A DNA stretch of 53,174 nucleotides from a bacterium. GTDB lineage: Bacteria; Armatimonadota; UBA5829. Position numbers and translations under genes: made by a program. Where the stretch lies: contig JAJFTD010000019.1 of assembly GCA_021373255.1 (NCBI GenBank), positions 1 through 53,174 on the forward strand, written 5' to 3'. This document shows, piece after piece, positions 8,652 through 17,822 of this stretch. The notes below the pieces were generated by a model that saw nothing but the letters and a program-made list of their open reading frames with translations, did not search any database and was not told where the DNA came from. Position 1 is the first letter of the stretch; each line of letters opens with the position of its first letter.

Positions 8652-9836
8652 ATGTTGACTCGCAGTAGCACCATCCGTGTGTTGATAGCGGCACGGGAAC
8701 GAGAATTGCGCGATCACCTTCGCCTCATCCTGTTGGATAATGAGGGTTATGAAGTCGTGGGGACGGCTGTCGACGGCCAGGAGGCTGTTCAATTGGCCGT
8801 ATTGCTCAAACCCGACATTGCTCTGTTAGGCGCAGACCTGCCCATATTTGGAGGGTTGGATGTCGGTGAGATGATCGGGCTTTCTGTGCCTGATGTGCGA
8901 TGTATACTCCTGCTAAACGAGCAGCCTGATCAGCAGACTCTCAAGCAGGCGATGAAGTCAGGAGTGCGGGCATGTTTGTGCGCGCCATATGATAAAAAGG
9001 ACGTCATCAATACAGTCAGTTCGCTTGCAGGCATCAGCAGCCGACGGTACACACAGGAATATATCAATGCGACCGATCCTACTCGCATTCCCAAAGTAAT
9101 CGTTGTAACAGGTGGCAAAGGCGGCATTGGAAAGACAACGATGACAGCGAGCATTGCATCGTGCCTGGCGGAGTCTAATCCAGGGAAAGTGGCGATTCTC
9201 GATTTATATACGCAGTTCGGAGATGTAGCCACGATGCTGGATCTTCAGCCGCAGAGAACGCTTTCCGATATTGTGGCCGTTTCAGACAACATTGATCTTG
9301 AAATGCTTGAGAGCTGCATGCTCGAGCATAAGTCTACAGGAGTGAAGGTGCTGACATCTTCGATAACGCCTCAGCCTATAGACGCTATCGGAGTTGCGCA
9401 TGCTGAAGCTACTCTACATGCACTCAAGCGTGGATATACTTACATAGTGATCGATTTGCCTGCGATATTACATGCCACGACCTTGTATGTGCTGGCTAAT
9501 TGTTACCGCTTGCTGATAATCACCAATATGTTCGATATGCCAAATGTAAAGAACGCCAAAGAGCTTCTTGATAAAGTAGCAGGCACCTATTTGCCCGATG
9601 ATAAGATATCAATCATCGCTAACCGCGTCTCCAAGCACGATCGCCTCCGGCAGAAAGATGTAGAAACAGTGCTGGGTCGCCGTGTGGCTGCATCGGTACC
9701 TAATGATCGCAGGCTGGTTGTGGCGGTAAACCAGGGAGTGCCGTTTATGAGTGCATATGCAAAGAGCCCAATGGTAGAGGCAGTAAAGCGAATTGCTAAC
9801 GACATTATTCACGAGAACCCTGTTCAGAAGGATTAA
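8652..9836 (+). CDS. cpaE: CpaE/TadZ: degenerate receiver plus ParA-like ATPase
   Basis: A 394-residue localisation factor of the Tad system. Seen: a receiver-like domain at residues 7-125 and a MinD/ParA ATPase from about residue 147, with the deviant Walker A motif GGKGGIGKTT. The receiver is degenerate. The acidic pair is replaced (LIAARERE), the phospho-acceptor site reads LLGADLP with Gly where Asp is expected, and the conserved lysine position reads CAPYD. It therefore probably cannot be phosphorylated, as is known for TadZ proteins. It sits between the secretin and the motor ATPase and ends 1 base before the next start. It probably directs the pilus machine to its place in the cell. 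Confidence 0.92.
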   Translation: MLTRSSTIRVLIAARERELRDHLRLILLDNEGYEVVGTAVDGQEAVQLAVLLKPDIALLGADLPIFGGLDVGEMIGLSVPDVRCILLLNEQPDQQTLKQAMKSGVRACLCAPYDKKDVINTVSSLAGISSRRYTQEYINATDPTRIPKVIVVTGGKGGIGKTTMTASIASCLAESNPGKVAILDLYTQFGDVATMLDLQPQRTLSDIVAVSDNIDLEMLESCMLEHKSTGVKVLTSSITPQPIDAIGVAHAEATLHALKRGYTYIVIDLPAILHATTLYVLANCYRLLIITNMFDMPNVKNAKELLDKVAGTYLPDDKISIIANRVSKHDRLRQKDVETVLGRRVAASVPNDRRLVVAVNQGVPFMSAYAKSPMVEAVKRIANDIIHENPVQKD

Positions 9837-9837
9837 T

Positions 9838-11190
9838 ATGGATTACAGTGCTCGCGCATCAGACGCAACTTACGCTCTCGAATCGACCGCATGTGGTGAA
9901 TTAGGGCTGTCGGCTAAAGAAATCGTGCAGCTTGTAGTACGGGTGCATGAGGGGATATTGGAACAGATTGATGCGGCTGACCTCCAAAAGCTAAGCGATC
10001 AGCAGAAGCTGCACTATGCGCGAGAAGTTCTAGCCAGAATACTTGACCAGGATAAGCTGTTTATTTCATCAGCTGTTCGGCAGCAGATTGCCGAAGAAGC
10101 TGTTGCTGAAATATCCGGGTATGGTCCCATACAGCCACTGCTCGATGATCCGACTGTAACCGAGATCATGGTTAATGGACCGGATCATTTGTATACCGAG
10201 CGCAACGGAAGAATATCTATCGAGAACCGCGCGTTTCTCGATAATTCGCATGTAATGCGGATCATCGAACGAATTGTACTGCCACTTGGACGCCGGATTG
10301 ATGAGAGCAACCCATTGGTCGATGCAAGACTGCCTGATGGCTCAAGAGTTAATGCCATCATTCCTCCGCTTGCGGTAGATGGCCCCACACTCACTGTCCG
10401 CAAGTTCGCCCGAATGCCACTGGGGATTGAAGCTTTGGTTGATTTCGGCACGCTCACGCCTTGGATGGCAAAGTTCCTGGATGCGTGCGTCAAAGCTAAG
10501 CTGAACATATTGATTTCCGGTGGAACCGGCAGTGGCAAGACTACAACACTAAATGCGTTGAGTTCGTTCATCCCTCACGACGAACGAATAATCACCATTG
10601 AGGATGCGGCGGAGCTTCAGTTACAGCAGGAACATGTGGTAAGACTGGAAAGCAGGCCATCTAGCCCGGAGGGGCGGGGTGAGGTTGCCATCAGGCAGCT
10701 AGTACGCAATTCACTGCGAATGCGACCGGACCGGATTATCGTCGGCGAAGTCAGAGGCGGCGAGGCGCTTGATATGCTTCAAGCGATGAACACTGGGCAC
10801 GAAGGGTCTATGTGCACTGTCCACTCCAACAGCCCTCGCGACGGTATTGCGCGACTTGAGACAATGGTCTTGATGGCGGGAATGGATCTACCGTCAAAGG
10901 CTATCAGGGAGCAGATTGCATCAGCGATGGATATTGTTGTCCATCAGGCAAGACTGCGTGATGGTTCTCGAAAGATAACGCAAGTATCCGAGATTCAGGG
11001 CATGGAAGGCGACGTTGTTTTGCTTCAGGATATTTTCCTGTATGAGCAGCGTGGCGTAGAGAGTAATGGTAAAACAATCGGAGAGCATAAACCCACCGGA
11101 TTGAGACCGCAATGCGTCAAGAGGTTCGCCAGTGAAGGTATTGAACTGCCCGTGGATATGTTTCGCGTGCCGAGTGTTGGTGGGAGGTAG
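9838..11190 (+). CDS. cpaF: Tad secretion motor ATPase CpaF/TadA
   Basis: A 450-residue type II/IV secretion ATPase that powers Flp pilus assembly at the inner membrane. Seen: the CpaF N-domain (GYGPIQPLLDDPTVTEIMVN), Walker A GGTGSGKTTTLNAL (about residue 227), an aspartate-box region (DAAELQLQQEHVVRLESRP), Walker B IIVGEVRGGEALDML and the histidine box HEGSMCTVHSNS. The start is taken at 9838, with AAGGA 6 bases upstream and one base after the previous stop; an in-frame upstream start would overlap cpaE needlessly. Confidence 0.95.
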   Translation: MDYSARASDATYALESTACGELGLSAKEIVQLVVRVHEGILEQIDAADLQKLSDQQKLHYAREVLARILDQDKLFISSAVRQQIAEEAVAEISGYGPIQPLLDDPTVTEIMVNGPDHLYTERNGRISIENRAFLDNSHVMRIIERIVLPLGRRIDESNPLVDARLPDGSRVNAIIPPLAVDGPTLTVRKFARMPLGIEALVDFGTLTPWMAKFLDACVKAKLNILISGGTGSGKTTTLNALSSFIPHDERIITIEDAAELQLQQEHVVRLESRPSSPEGRGEVAIRQLVRNSLRMRPDRIIVGEVRGGEALDMLQAMNTGHEGSMCTVHSNSPRDGIARLETMVLMAGMDLPSKAIREQIASAMDIVVHQARLRDGSRKITQVSEIQGMEGDVVLLQDIFLYEQRGVESNGKTIGEHKPTGLRPQCVKRFASEGIELPVDMFRVPSVGGR

Positions 11191-11193
11191 CAT

Positions 11194-12159
11194 ATGTTAC
11201 TCATACTACTACTCATAACGACAGGCTTCATCCTGACCGCATACTTGGGTTATACCGCCATTGAGTTGACTTACTTGCGTAGATCGCGCATCAAACAGCG
11301 CGTAAAGAACCTCATCGAAGAAAACGGCGAGCAAGTGGTTGCGGAGCCTTTGATTGAAGAACCTCTAAAGGACAGTAGATTTCCTACCATAGCGAGGTTC
11401 ATCGCAGGGCATGATGTGGCAGACAAACTGCTCCTTATGCTAACTCGGGCAGGTTTGAAGCTGCGCCCCAGTGAGTTCATAGGCCTTGTATCTGCGCTGG
11501 CTTTGATTCTAGCACTGATGATGTCGGTTGTTGCAAAGACTGTTTTTGCAGAAGTGTTGGGAATATTTATCGGATGTGTGGGGCCGTTCGTCTATGTAAA
11601 AGGGCTGGAAGCCCAAAGGGTCACTGCGTTTAGTCGGCAGATTCCTGATGCTCTTTCCCTGATTTCATCTGCTGTGCGCAGCGGTTTCAGCTTCCAGAGA
11701 GCTATGCAGATGGTCTCGGAAGAGTTGCCGAACCCACTGGCTGAAGAGTTCCGCCGTGTGATCGATGAACTCAATGTCGGTGTTTCTGTTGAAGCGGCGT
11801 TAACCAGGTTAGCTAACCGAATATCGAGTTACGATCTGCAACTGGTGGTAACCGCAATTATTATTCAGCAGCAAATTGGGGGCAATCTGGCTGAAATAAT
11901 AGATAACATCGCCGAGACAATTCGCGAGCGGGTTCGTGTTGAGGGCGAGATGGCTGCCCTAACTGCTGAAGGCAAGATTTCAGGCGTAGTGCTGGTCTTG
12001 CTACCTATTGTTCTCGCGGCGTTGATCTCTATTGTGAACCCTGGATATTTAGCACCTCTAATAGCCGACCCTGTTGGACGAATAATCATTTCGGCTGCTG
12101 TGATTCTGCAGATATTTGGTGCACTTATTATAAAGGCAATGTTGGTTGTGGATTATTAG
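11194..12159 (+). CDS. tadB: Tad inner-membrane platform protein TadB
   Basis: A 321-residue TadB. Seen: an N-terminal membrane helix (residues 2-25), a pair of helices near residues 95-130, a type II secretion F domain at about 150-275 (FSRQIPDALSLISSAVRSG, SFQRAMQMVSEELPNPLAEE) and C-terminal helices. Known: TadB and TadC form the platform on which the ATPase acts. A GGGAGG ribosome site precedes the ATG, 3 bases after the cpaF stop. Confidence 0.93.
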   Translation: MLLILLLITTGFILTAYLGYTAIELTYLRRSRIKQRVKNLIEENGEQVVAEPLIEEPLKDSRFPTIARFIAGHDVADKLLLMLTRAGLKLRPSEFIGLVSALALILALMMSVVAKTVFAEVLGIFIGCVGPFVYVKGLEAQRVTAFSRQIPDALSLISSAVRSGFSFQRAMQMVSEELPNPLAEEFRRVIDELNVGVSVEAALTRLANRISSYDLQLVVTAIIIQQQIGGNLAEIIDNIAETIRERVRVEGEMAALTAEGKISGVVLVLLPIVLAALISIVNPGYLAPLIADPVGRIIISAAVILQIFGALIIKAMLVVDY

Positions 12160-12207
12160 GCCTCAGTTGGATTGCTTACTTTTCGGCAAATGATTTAGGG
12201 AGATGTT

Positions 12208-13128
12208 ATGTTAGCCGCAATTTGCATATTGGTATGGATAACGGTTTGTTTGTTAGTCATCGGATTAGCGATGAAGGGCGAACGGGCTATAATCGCGTCC
12301 AGAATTAAATCGCTCAATCTATCCTGGGCCGAAGATATCGAAAAGGTTGTTCCTGAGCTGGCTACGCCTTTCAGCGAACGTGTTTTACGAACAGCTATAC
12401 GTAAATTCACCACAAGTCTCTCCAAATTGATGCCTACGAATACGTCCTCGATTGCCGGTAAACTCGAGCAGGCTGGCAATCCATGGAAACTTCAGCCACT
12501 CGAGTTCATGGGACTTAAAACGTTATCGATTATCATATTTGTTGCAATGGGCCTATGCATGGCAATCCTGGTCGATATGACCCCCACCCTCAAAATCTGC
12601 ATAGTTATATGCACAACGATAGTCGGTTATGCAATTCCAGATACGCTGCTGGAACAGAAAATCCGCAGCCGCCACACCAGTATTCGCAAATCTTTGCCCA
12701 ATAGTCTAGACCTGCTGGTTGTGAGTGCTGAGGCGGGGCTTGGGTTTGATGCCGCTCTTGCGGGAGTTGCAGAACGCACCACCGGGCCTTTAGCTGAAGA
12801 GTTCAGCCGTGTGCTTCAGGATATGACAATCGGGCGAAGCAGAACTGAGGCATTGAAGGCAATGTCTGTCCGTGTTGGGCTTTCTGAACTGACCACATTT
12901 GTAGCCGCAATCCGTCAGGCTGATATGCTTGGCACAAGCATTGTCGGTGTTCTTCGCGTTCAGGCTGCCAGCTTGCGAACCAAGCGAAACCTGCACGCGC
13001 GTGAAGTAGCGGCGAAACTGCCTGTCAAGCTGCTCTTTCCGCTGGTCTTCTGCATATTCCCGGCGATTTTTGCGGTAGTACTAGGGCCTGCTGTAATCCG
13101 CATCCTAAAGGCTTTTGCTCCAATGTAG
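12208..13128 (+). CDS. tadC: Tad inner-membrane platform protein TadC
   Basis: A 306-residue TadC, the second platform protein. Seen: an N-terminal membrane helix, helices near residues 105-145, and a type II secretion F domain (RKSLPNSLDLLVVSAEAGLGFDAAL) followed by GPLAEEFSRVLQDM and a C-terminal LPVKLLFPLVFCIFPAIF helix pair. GGGAGA lies 5 bases from the ATG. It is the last gene of the tad operon; the next gene points the other way 10 bases later. No TadD/CpaD-like gene follows, so those parts are missing here or elsewhere. Confidence 0.92.
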   Translation: MLAAICILVWITVCLLVIGLAMKGERAIIASRIKSLNLSWAEDIEKVVPELATPFSERVLRTAIRKFTTSLSKLMPTNTSSIAGKLEQAGNPWKLQPLEFMGLKTLSIIIFVAMGLCMAILVDMTPTLKICIVICTTIVGYAIPDTLLEQKIRSRHTSIRKSLPNSLDLLVVSAEAGLGFDAALAGVAERTTGPLAEEFSRVLQDMTIGRSRTEALKAMSVRVGLSELTTFVAAIRQADMLGTSIVGVLRVQAASLRTKRNLHAREVAAKLPVKLLFPLVFCIFPAIFAVVLGPAVIRILKAFAPM

Positions 13129-13138
13129 ATCAAACATT

Positions 13139-13966
13139 CTATCTGCAGATAAGTTGCAGTTTAGAACTAATCCCCGCAGCGCGCGCTGCTTCGGTTACTA
13201 CTACTACAAGTCTATCCGCATAAGCATCGTATTCCTGCTGGTTTTGATACAGGGATCGATACATCGGGGTCAGAGCCGGGTAGAAGCGCTGAAGCAAATC
13301 CATTACTGATTCGAAAACTCCACTCCTGAAGTTGAGCTTATCTATCAGAATCTGATCCAGTTCCAGGGTAGAAAGTGCGGCGAAGAGTTGTTCGATGTTC
13401 TCAGGTGTGTCGGTAAGGCCGGGCATCAGGGGACCGCAGAATGCCCAGGTGGCTATTCCCATTTTGCGTGCGCGGGTCAGAGTTTGAATTCTGCTCTCGG
13501 ATGATGACGCAGCGGGCTCGATCTTTCTCCTGATGGATTCATTCACGGTTGTGATCGTGCATCCAAGAGATACATTCGGGGATGCTGAGAGTATATCGAA
13601 GTCACGAGTTACCAGGCTGCTTTTTGTGAGCGCAGAGATACTAAAACCGGCGTCAATGGCTATCTTCAAGCACTGCCGGGTAAGCTCATATTTACGCTCG
13701 GCAGGCTGCCAGGCATCGCACGCACTGCTGAAGAATATCTTTCCCGGAGCCTTTCGAGTAACCTCACGTGCAAGAACTTCGGGAGCATTGATCTTTGCAT
13801 CCAGATACTGGCCCCAGGGCTCGGTGTGGTTGTTGAATTTGCGCATGTAGCGAGCGTAGCAGTAGACGCAATTGTGCAAACACCCATAATAACAGTTTAC
13901 GGCGTAGTCTGATATTCCCGACTTTGTCAGGACTGATTTTGCACACACTTCACTCTGTACAGCCAT
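13139..13966 (-). CDS. Radical SAM protein, spore photoproduct lyase-like (SPL/Rv2578c) family
   Basis: A 275-residue radical SAM protein. Seen: the cluster motif CLHNCVYC near residue 29, inside NCYYGCLHNCVYCYARYM, which is the pattern of the SPL/Rv2578c group, followed by conserved ALTKSSLVTRDFDIL and WAFCGPLMPGLTD segments. Members of this group are widely present and mostly uncharacterised. True spore photoproduct lyase repairs thymine dimers in spores, and this protein lacks its larger N-terminal region, so that role is not claimed. It is convergent with the tad operon (10-base gap) and divergent from the PHP gene. It is not an activase for the glycyl radical enzymes: it lacks the CxxxCxxC context and ferredoxin insert usual for those. 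Confidence 0.85.
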   Translation of the reverse strand: MAVQSEVCAKSVLTKSGISDYAVNCYYGCLHNCVYCYARYMRKFNNHTEPWGQYLDAKINAPEVLAREVTRKAPGKIFFSSACDAWQPAERKYELTRQCLKIAIDAGFSISALTKSSLVTRDFDILSASPNVSLGCTITTVNESIRRKIEPAASSSESRIQTLTRARKMGIATWAFCGPLMPGLTDTPENIEQLFAALSTLELDQILIDKLNFRSGVFESVMDLLQRFYPALTPMYRSLYQNQQEYDAYADRLVVVVTEAARAAGISSKLQLICR

Positions 13967-14027
13967 AGTTCAATTATATCACGAGTGGCTGCGCCGGATT
14001 ATATGGAAAAACCGATTGGTGATATGC

Positions 14028-14999
14028 ATGTCTGATATATTCGAGCTTGAAGAACAACTCAACAGCCCGGATGCAATCGAGCGTTCCGAAGTATTATGCT
14101 CGTTGGCATTTCGTATCGAGGCGGGAATGATCCCATCGCCGCCGGTGGGAAATGAAGTAAACTTACGCCTGCGCACGTCATTATCAATGATTACAGGCGG
14201 GCTCACCCCCACGGCGTTGGCTTGGAATGCTCGAAAGCAAGGGCTGCTTATTGCCGGGATGGTCGATCATGACACGCTTGAGGGCGTTGTTGAGTTCCTT
14301 GCTTCAGGAGACATTCTTAACCAGCAAACCGTTGCCGGAATAGAGGTCGATACATCCTTGCGCGAGTATAGCCAGGTGATTCACATGATCGCGGGTGGGT
14401 GCTGCAAACCACCGGATATTGGAAGCCGGGCGGCAATGCTAGCCGAATACATCTGCGATAATGCTCAGCATGGCGGCGAGCCATGTATTGTAGAACATGT
14501 AATTGAGATGTCCACCGGTATGGGCGCGGTGCCTACGTGGGTCTGGCCAAAAGGATTTTCATCTCTACACGATGCGCGTGAGATGGCTATCACTCTTGAA
14601 GAACTTGGAGTAGCAGCGCTCGCTATAACAATTTCGGACAGTAATGACATCAGCGATGCGGTCGAATTGGCCTGTGAATTCAACTTCCCTCTCCTAACAG
14701 GCTTTGAAGCAGGCCAACGGAGTATGTCGGACCCGTCACTAGAACCTTACATCGATGCTATCGCTAACGGAGCATCGTTCTTCTGGGGCCACACGTTTAT
14801 GGAGCGCAACGCCGGAATGGGCTTCTCCAGCGAATGGGCACGCTCGCACTTCGCCGGTGATCGCATCAGGAAAAATGAGTTTTATATCAAGGTTGGACGT
14901 CTGCTCAAACCCGGCGACGGACGCAGGATAGCCAGCGGCGCCAACTTCAGATCCGCCTCACCGAACCAACTGCTGAAAGCATTGGGGATTGGTCAATAA
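14028..14999 (+). CDS. PHP-domain-like protein with degraded metal site
   Basis: A 323-residue protein whose first half resembles the PHP phosphoesterase domain of DNA polymerase and histidinol-phosphatase relatives. Seen: NLRLRTSLSMITGGLTPTAL stands where NLHxHTxxSDG...S is expected, followed by MVDHDTLEGVVEF and AGIEVDTS, which match motifs two and three. The two histidines of the first motif are replaced (LRLR), so part of the metal centre is lost. Inference: either a binding or structural protein or an altered hydrolase. The ATG at 14028 is preferred over a TTG at 14016. The 3' end overlaps the convergent lipoprotein gene by 7 bases. Confidence 0.7.
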   Translation: MSDIFELEEQLNSPDAIERSEVLCSLAFRIEAGMIPSPPVGNEVNLRLRTSLSMITGGLTPTALAWNARKQGLLIAGMVDHDTLEGVVEFLASGDILNQQTVAGIEVDTSLREYSQVIHMIAGGCCKPPDIGSRAAMLAEYICDNAQHGGEPCIVEHVIEMSTGMGAVPTWVWPKGFSSLHDAREMAITLEELGVAALAITISDSNDISDAVELACEFNFPLLTGFEAGQRSMSDPSLEPYIDAIANGASFFWGHTFMERNAGMGFSSEWARSHFAGDRIRKNEFYIKVGRLLKPGDGRRIASGANFRSASPNQLLKALGIGQ

Positions 15000-15793
15000 T
15001 AGCGAACTGACTTCACGCTCACATTTACCGGAATCACGCCTGTGTTGATCTCGAATGCAGCCTCGCGAGCCTGGGCCATAGTGCGAAAACCGGTAAGGAA
15101 TGCTCTACCGCCCTTGATTGGACCATCCACTTGTGCAGCAGAGACCAAAGCTCCGTTATAGAACACTGCAAGATATTCTCCACGATTATCTCTGGTGAAC
15201 TCGTAGAAAGTCTCAGAGCCACGCTCGTTAAAACTGACCAACACTACCCACCCTGATTTCGTCTGATTGTAGGTTGCATTGCGTAGGATGTCCTCTCCGG
15301 TAAGGATAGGTTTCTCACCTACCTTCACTATCTGCTCCATCAACTCGTGCTGCTGGCTGCTGCTATTGATACGGTGGGAATTATGATCAGCAAAGATATA
15401 TGCGTTATTCTCACCAGACGCGCTCACCAGCTTCCAGGGTCTGCCGGGATGCTTTTTGGTAGCCACAGCACTGAGGTGGTAGAAGTCGATGCTGGTCTTT
15501 TCGATGAGGCGATTAACGTTTCGGCGGGATACTCTTTTGCCTGGAAGCAGAAGGACCAGTGAGTCATCGCTTACGGAATCCACTCGCGGCTTGTCTACAG
15601 CCGCTACTCCCTTGCTTCTATCAACCAGATATCCGCACAACTCCGCCAGTTTCTCGCGTGGTACATCTGTGCCTTGTTGAAAGGCCAGCGTGACCTTTGT
15701 ACCGGTTTTAGGTTCAAATCCCGAACAACCGGCAATGACTGCGATTATCACAGCAACAAGCACGAGACAAGCGGCTCGAATTGTGGAAGACAT
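14993..15793 (-). CDS. Lipoprotein with SecD first periplasmic (P1) domain-like fold
   Basis: A 266-residue predicted lipoprotein. Seen: a signal peptide ending in the lipobox VIAGC (about residue 23), then a region strikingly like the head subdomain of SecD: KPILTGEDI, SFNERGSETFYEFTRDN, LAVFYNGALVSAAQVDGPI, GGRAFLTGF and a final INTGVIPVNV. In SecD these motifs sit between membrane helices 1 and 2. Here there are no export-channel helices, only the lipid anchor. The start at 15793 has GGGGTG 7 bases upstream and begins the signal peptide cleanly. The role is unknown; it could be a stand-alone periplasmic chaperone-like factor (inference). It is divergent from the glycosidase-like gene. Confidence 0.7.
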   Translation of the reverse strand: MSSTIRAACLVLVAVIIAVIAGCSGFEPKTGTKVTLAFQQGTDVPREKLAELCGYLVDRSKGVAAVDKPRVDSVSDDSLVLLLPGKRVSRRNVNRLIEKTSIDFYHLSAVATKKHPGRPWKLVSASGENNAYIFADHNSHRINSSSQQHELMEQIVKVGEKPILTGEDILRNATYNQTKSGWVVLVSFNERGSETFYEFTRDNRGEYLAVFYNGALVSAAQVDGPIKGGRAFLTGFRTMAQAREAAFEINTGVIPVNVSVKSVRYY

Positions 15794-15864
15794 ATAATAG
15801 CACCCCAACATTTGTTCGTGAATGCGAGGCCGAATTCCTGCCGATAATGTGCGAAGAGGAATAC

Positions 15865-17256
15865 ATGCTGAAACTGTTTAAGAACCCGCCATCGCAGTAC
15901 CGGCCTGTTGTGCTAACCGGAGGAGATGGACCTATTGTATCATTTGAACGGATGAAACAAGAGGTCGATAATTTGGCGTGTACCGGATCGAGCACATGTA
16001 TGCCCCAACAAAGAAGAGTAGATTCCACCATCGGGCCGCAATCTCACAGGATATTCTCAGACTACGCCGCGCGGTTGGGGTATGTCTTTTCTCAAGGACG
16101 GCGGAGGGCTCAAGTAGCGGTGCTCCAGCCATATGGTAAATATAGTAGTCCACATATATCTAAGTTTGCTGATGAATATTTGCAAATGTTATACACTTCA
16201 CTGGCAAGAGAGCATATATCTTATCAATGTATAGATGAAGCAACTCTTAGTGAGGCGACTGCGTTGGACCAAGCCCTTATGACACCGGACGAGAATTACG
16301 AGTTGCTAATTGTGCCGCCAGTCACTTCAATGGGATATGAGGCAGCATTAAAGATAGAAGAGTTTATTGACGATGGCGGACGGGTGATGTGCTGTACGCT
16401 GCTGCCTGTGGAAGATGCGACAGGCTACAAGCATGAGGAAGTGCAGTCTATCTTTGCACAACTATATAATTATAATCCTATACAGTTGCTGACTGACTTC
16501 GACTCAGGCAAGCGGGTAAATGCTGGCCAGGTCAACTTTCCAGAAAATGGCGCTATATTCGTCGATTCACTGTGGCCAGAAAATATTTCTCCCATACTGC
16601 GAAAAATCATATCTCGTGCGATTAAGCCGGAAGTATCAATAAAATGGCAGGGGGCGGAGTGCGGGGACATCCAATACACTCATATATCGGTAGATGGAGG
16701 AGAACTGTTCTTCTTTGCCAACGGGTCGGACGCTCCCAGGGAAGTTCAGTTATCTGTAAGATGTGAAGGCGCACCTTGTGTAATGGACCTGGAAACCGGT
16801 GAACGCACCGCTCTTCTCAACTGCACACAACGGGGCAGCCGCACCATTCTTCTTCACCGGTTCGAGAGATACACATCGCTTCTCGTCGCATTTACCGATG
16901 AACCAGTAATGACCATCCCCTCACCAATTCTGGATGATGGCAATGCATTCCCCATTCCAGGAGCTTGGCAATGCACCAATAGGCAATACAGCCACACAGC
17001 CATATATGCCGGAGTCGCCCAGATTCCCGATTTCCTACGAGGACAGCGTATTTTCATCAAAGTCGCCCACCCCATTGGCTTGACAGAGTTTACTGTGAAC
17101 GGTGTTCTGGTGGGGATTCGTCCTTGGGCGCCTTTTGAGATGGATGTAAGCGCCCTGGTGAAACCGGGCCCTAACGAGATCAAGATTAAGATAATAAGCA
17201 ATTCTTCGGAGCCGTGCCAGGAATCCAACTGTAAAGCATGCATTTATATATGCTAG
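15865..17256 (+). CDS. Glycosidase-like protein lacking its catalytic barrel
   Basis: A 463-residue protein resembling the C-terminal part of large glycosidases of the GH2/GH106-like type. Seen: IFSDYAARLGYVFSQGRRRA (about residues 62-81) is the linker that follows the TIM barrel in such enzymes; then come a flavodoxin-like region (LIVPPVTSMGYEAA, FIDDGGRVM) and, at the C-terminus, a galactose-binding-like sandwich (FLRGQRIFIKVAH, GPNEIKIKI). Only about 60 residues precede the linker, so the catalytic barrel is absent. AGAGGA lies 5 bases before the ATG at 15865, so it may still be translated. Nothing upstream encodes the missing part, because the divergent lipoprotein gene occupies that DNA. 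It is either a decayed gene or a non-catalytic derivative. Confidence 0.6.
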   Translation: MLKLFKNPPSQYRPVVLTGGDGPIVSFERMKQEVDNLACTGSSTCMPQQRRVDSTIGPQSHRIFSDYAARLGYVFSQGRRRAQVAVLQPYGKYSSPHISKFADEYLQMLYTSLAREHISYQCIDEATLSEATALDQALMTPDENYELLIVPPVTSMGYEAALKIEEFIDDGGRVMCCTLLPVEDATGYKHEEVQSIFAQLYNYNPIQLLTDFDSGKRVNAGQVNFPENGAIFVDSLWPENISPILRKIISRAIKPEVSIKWQGAECGDIQYTHISVDGGELFFFANGSDAPREVQLSVRCEGAPCVMDLETGERTALLNCTQRGSRTILLHRFERYTSLLVAFTDEPVMTIPSPILDDGNAFPIPGAWQCTNRQYSHTAIYAGVAQIPDFLRGQRIFIKVAHPIGLTEFTVNGVLVGIRPWAPFEMDVSALVKPGPNEIKIKIISNSSEPCQESNCKACIYIC

Positions 17257-17371
17257 TGTAATGCTTCTCATAAAGAGGTGTTTTGAGTAGAGGTTGGTGG
17301 GTAGTACATGAATGATACCTCGGGATTTTCCCAGGGTTGCACATTCCTTCAAGTTCAGGAGGAGCGCGGAG

Positions 17372-17797
17372 ATGAAACCGTTGATTCCGATTAAACGGTA
17401 CCCGGCTCTTGTGCTGTTTGCAGCAGCTTTGATGCTCTTGGCCTTGATTCCAGCCGCTTACGCTCAAGACGAACCGGTTGGAATCTTGACCATATCAATC
17501 ACGAATGATGGGCTGGTTCCCAGCGTTCAAAACCCTGTCGGCGGGCTTTACACCGTAGTGGTGCGCAACGACTCATCCAATCCACGAGGCATAGTAATGA
17601 GAGGTATTGATCTTTGCTGCGCCCCGTATACTAGACTAGTCAAGCTTATAAGCCCAGGCGAGCAGGTAACTTTCAGATGGTTCTTCCCATCCAACAGATC
17701 GGTGGAGATCAGGGACCTGGTCAGGTGCGAGCCGGCCGCAAGGACGTGCTCACCGTGGGTACCTGGTGGGATGATGACCAGAGTCAATTTCCTATAA
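17372..17797 (+). CDS. Small secreted protein with CC-type cupredoxin-like domain
   Basis: A 141-residue exported protein of unknown function. Seen: a signal peptide (residues 1-31, ending AAYAQ) followed by a single beta-rich domain with NPVGGLYTVVVRNDSS, RGIVMRGIDLCC, a PGEQVTFRWFF strand and two further cysteines (RC and TC). The same pattern of four cysteines recurs at the C-terminus of the gene at 18012-19106. The fold may be cupredoxin-like, but no copper His/Cys/Met set is visible. The ATG at 17372 has AGGAGG 8 bases upstream; longer in-frame starts lack one. It is followed by its own terminator, so it is probably a separate transcript. Confidence 0.7.
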   Translation: MKPLIPIKRYPALVLFAAALMLLALIPAAYAQDEPVGILTISITNDGLVPSVQNPVGGLYTVVVRNDSSNPRGIVMRGIDLCCAPYTRLVKLISPGEQVTFRWFFPSNRSVEIRDLVRCEPAARTCSPWVPGGMMTRVNFL

Positions 17798-17822
17798 CTT
17801 GCATTGACTCGCAATCAGTGAC

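Noticed and set aside
13139-13966. Radical SAM gene as activase for the glycyl radical enzymes
   Set aside because: The motif context is that of the spore photoproduct lyase-like group, and the gene is 10 kb or more from either enzyme in an unrelated block.
15781-15864. Extension of the glycosidase-like gene to 15781
   Set aside because: It overlaps the start of the divergent lipoprotein gene and has no ribosome site; the added residues match no family pattern.
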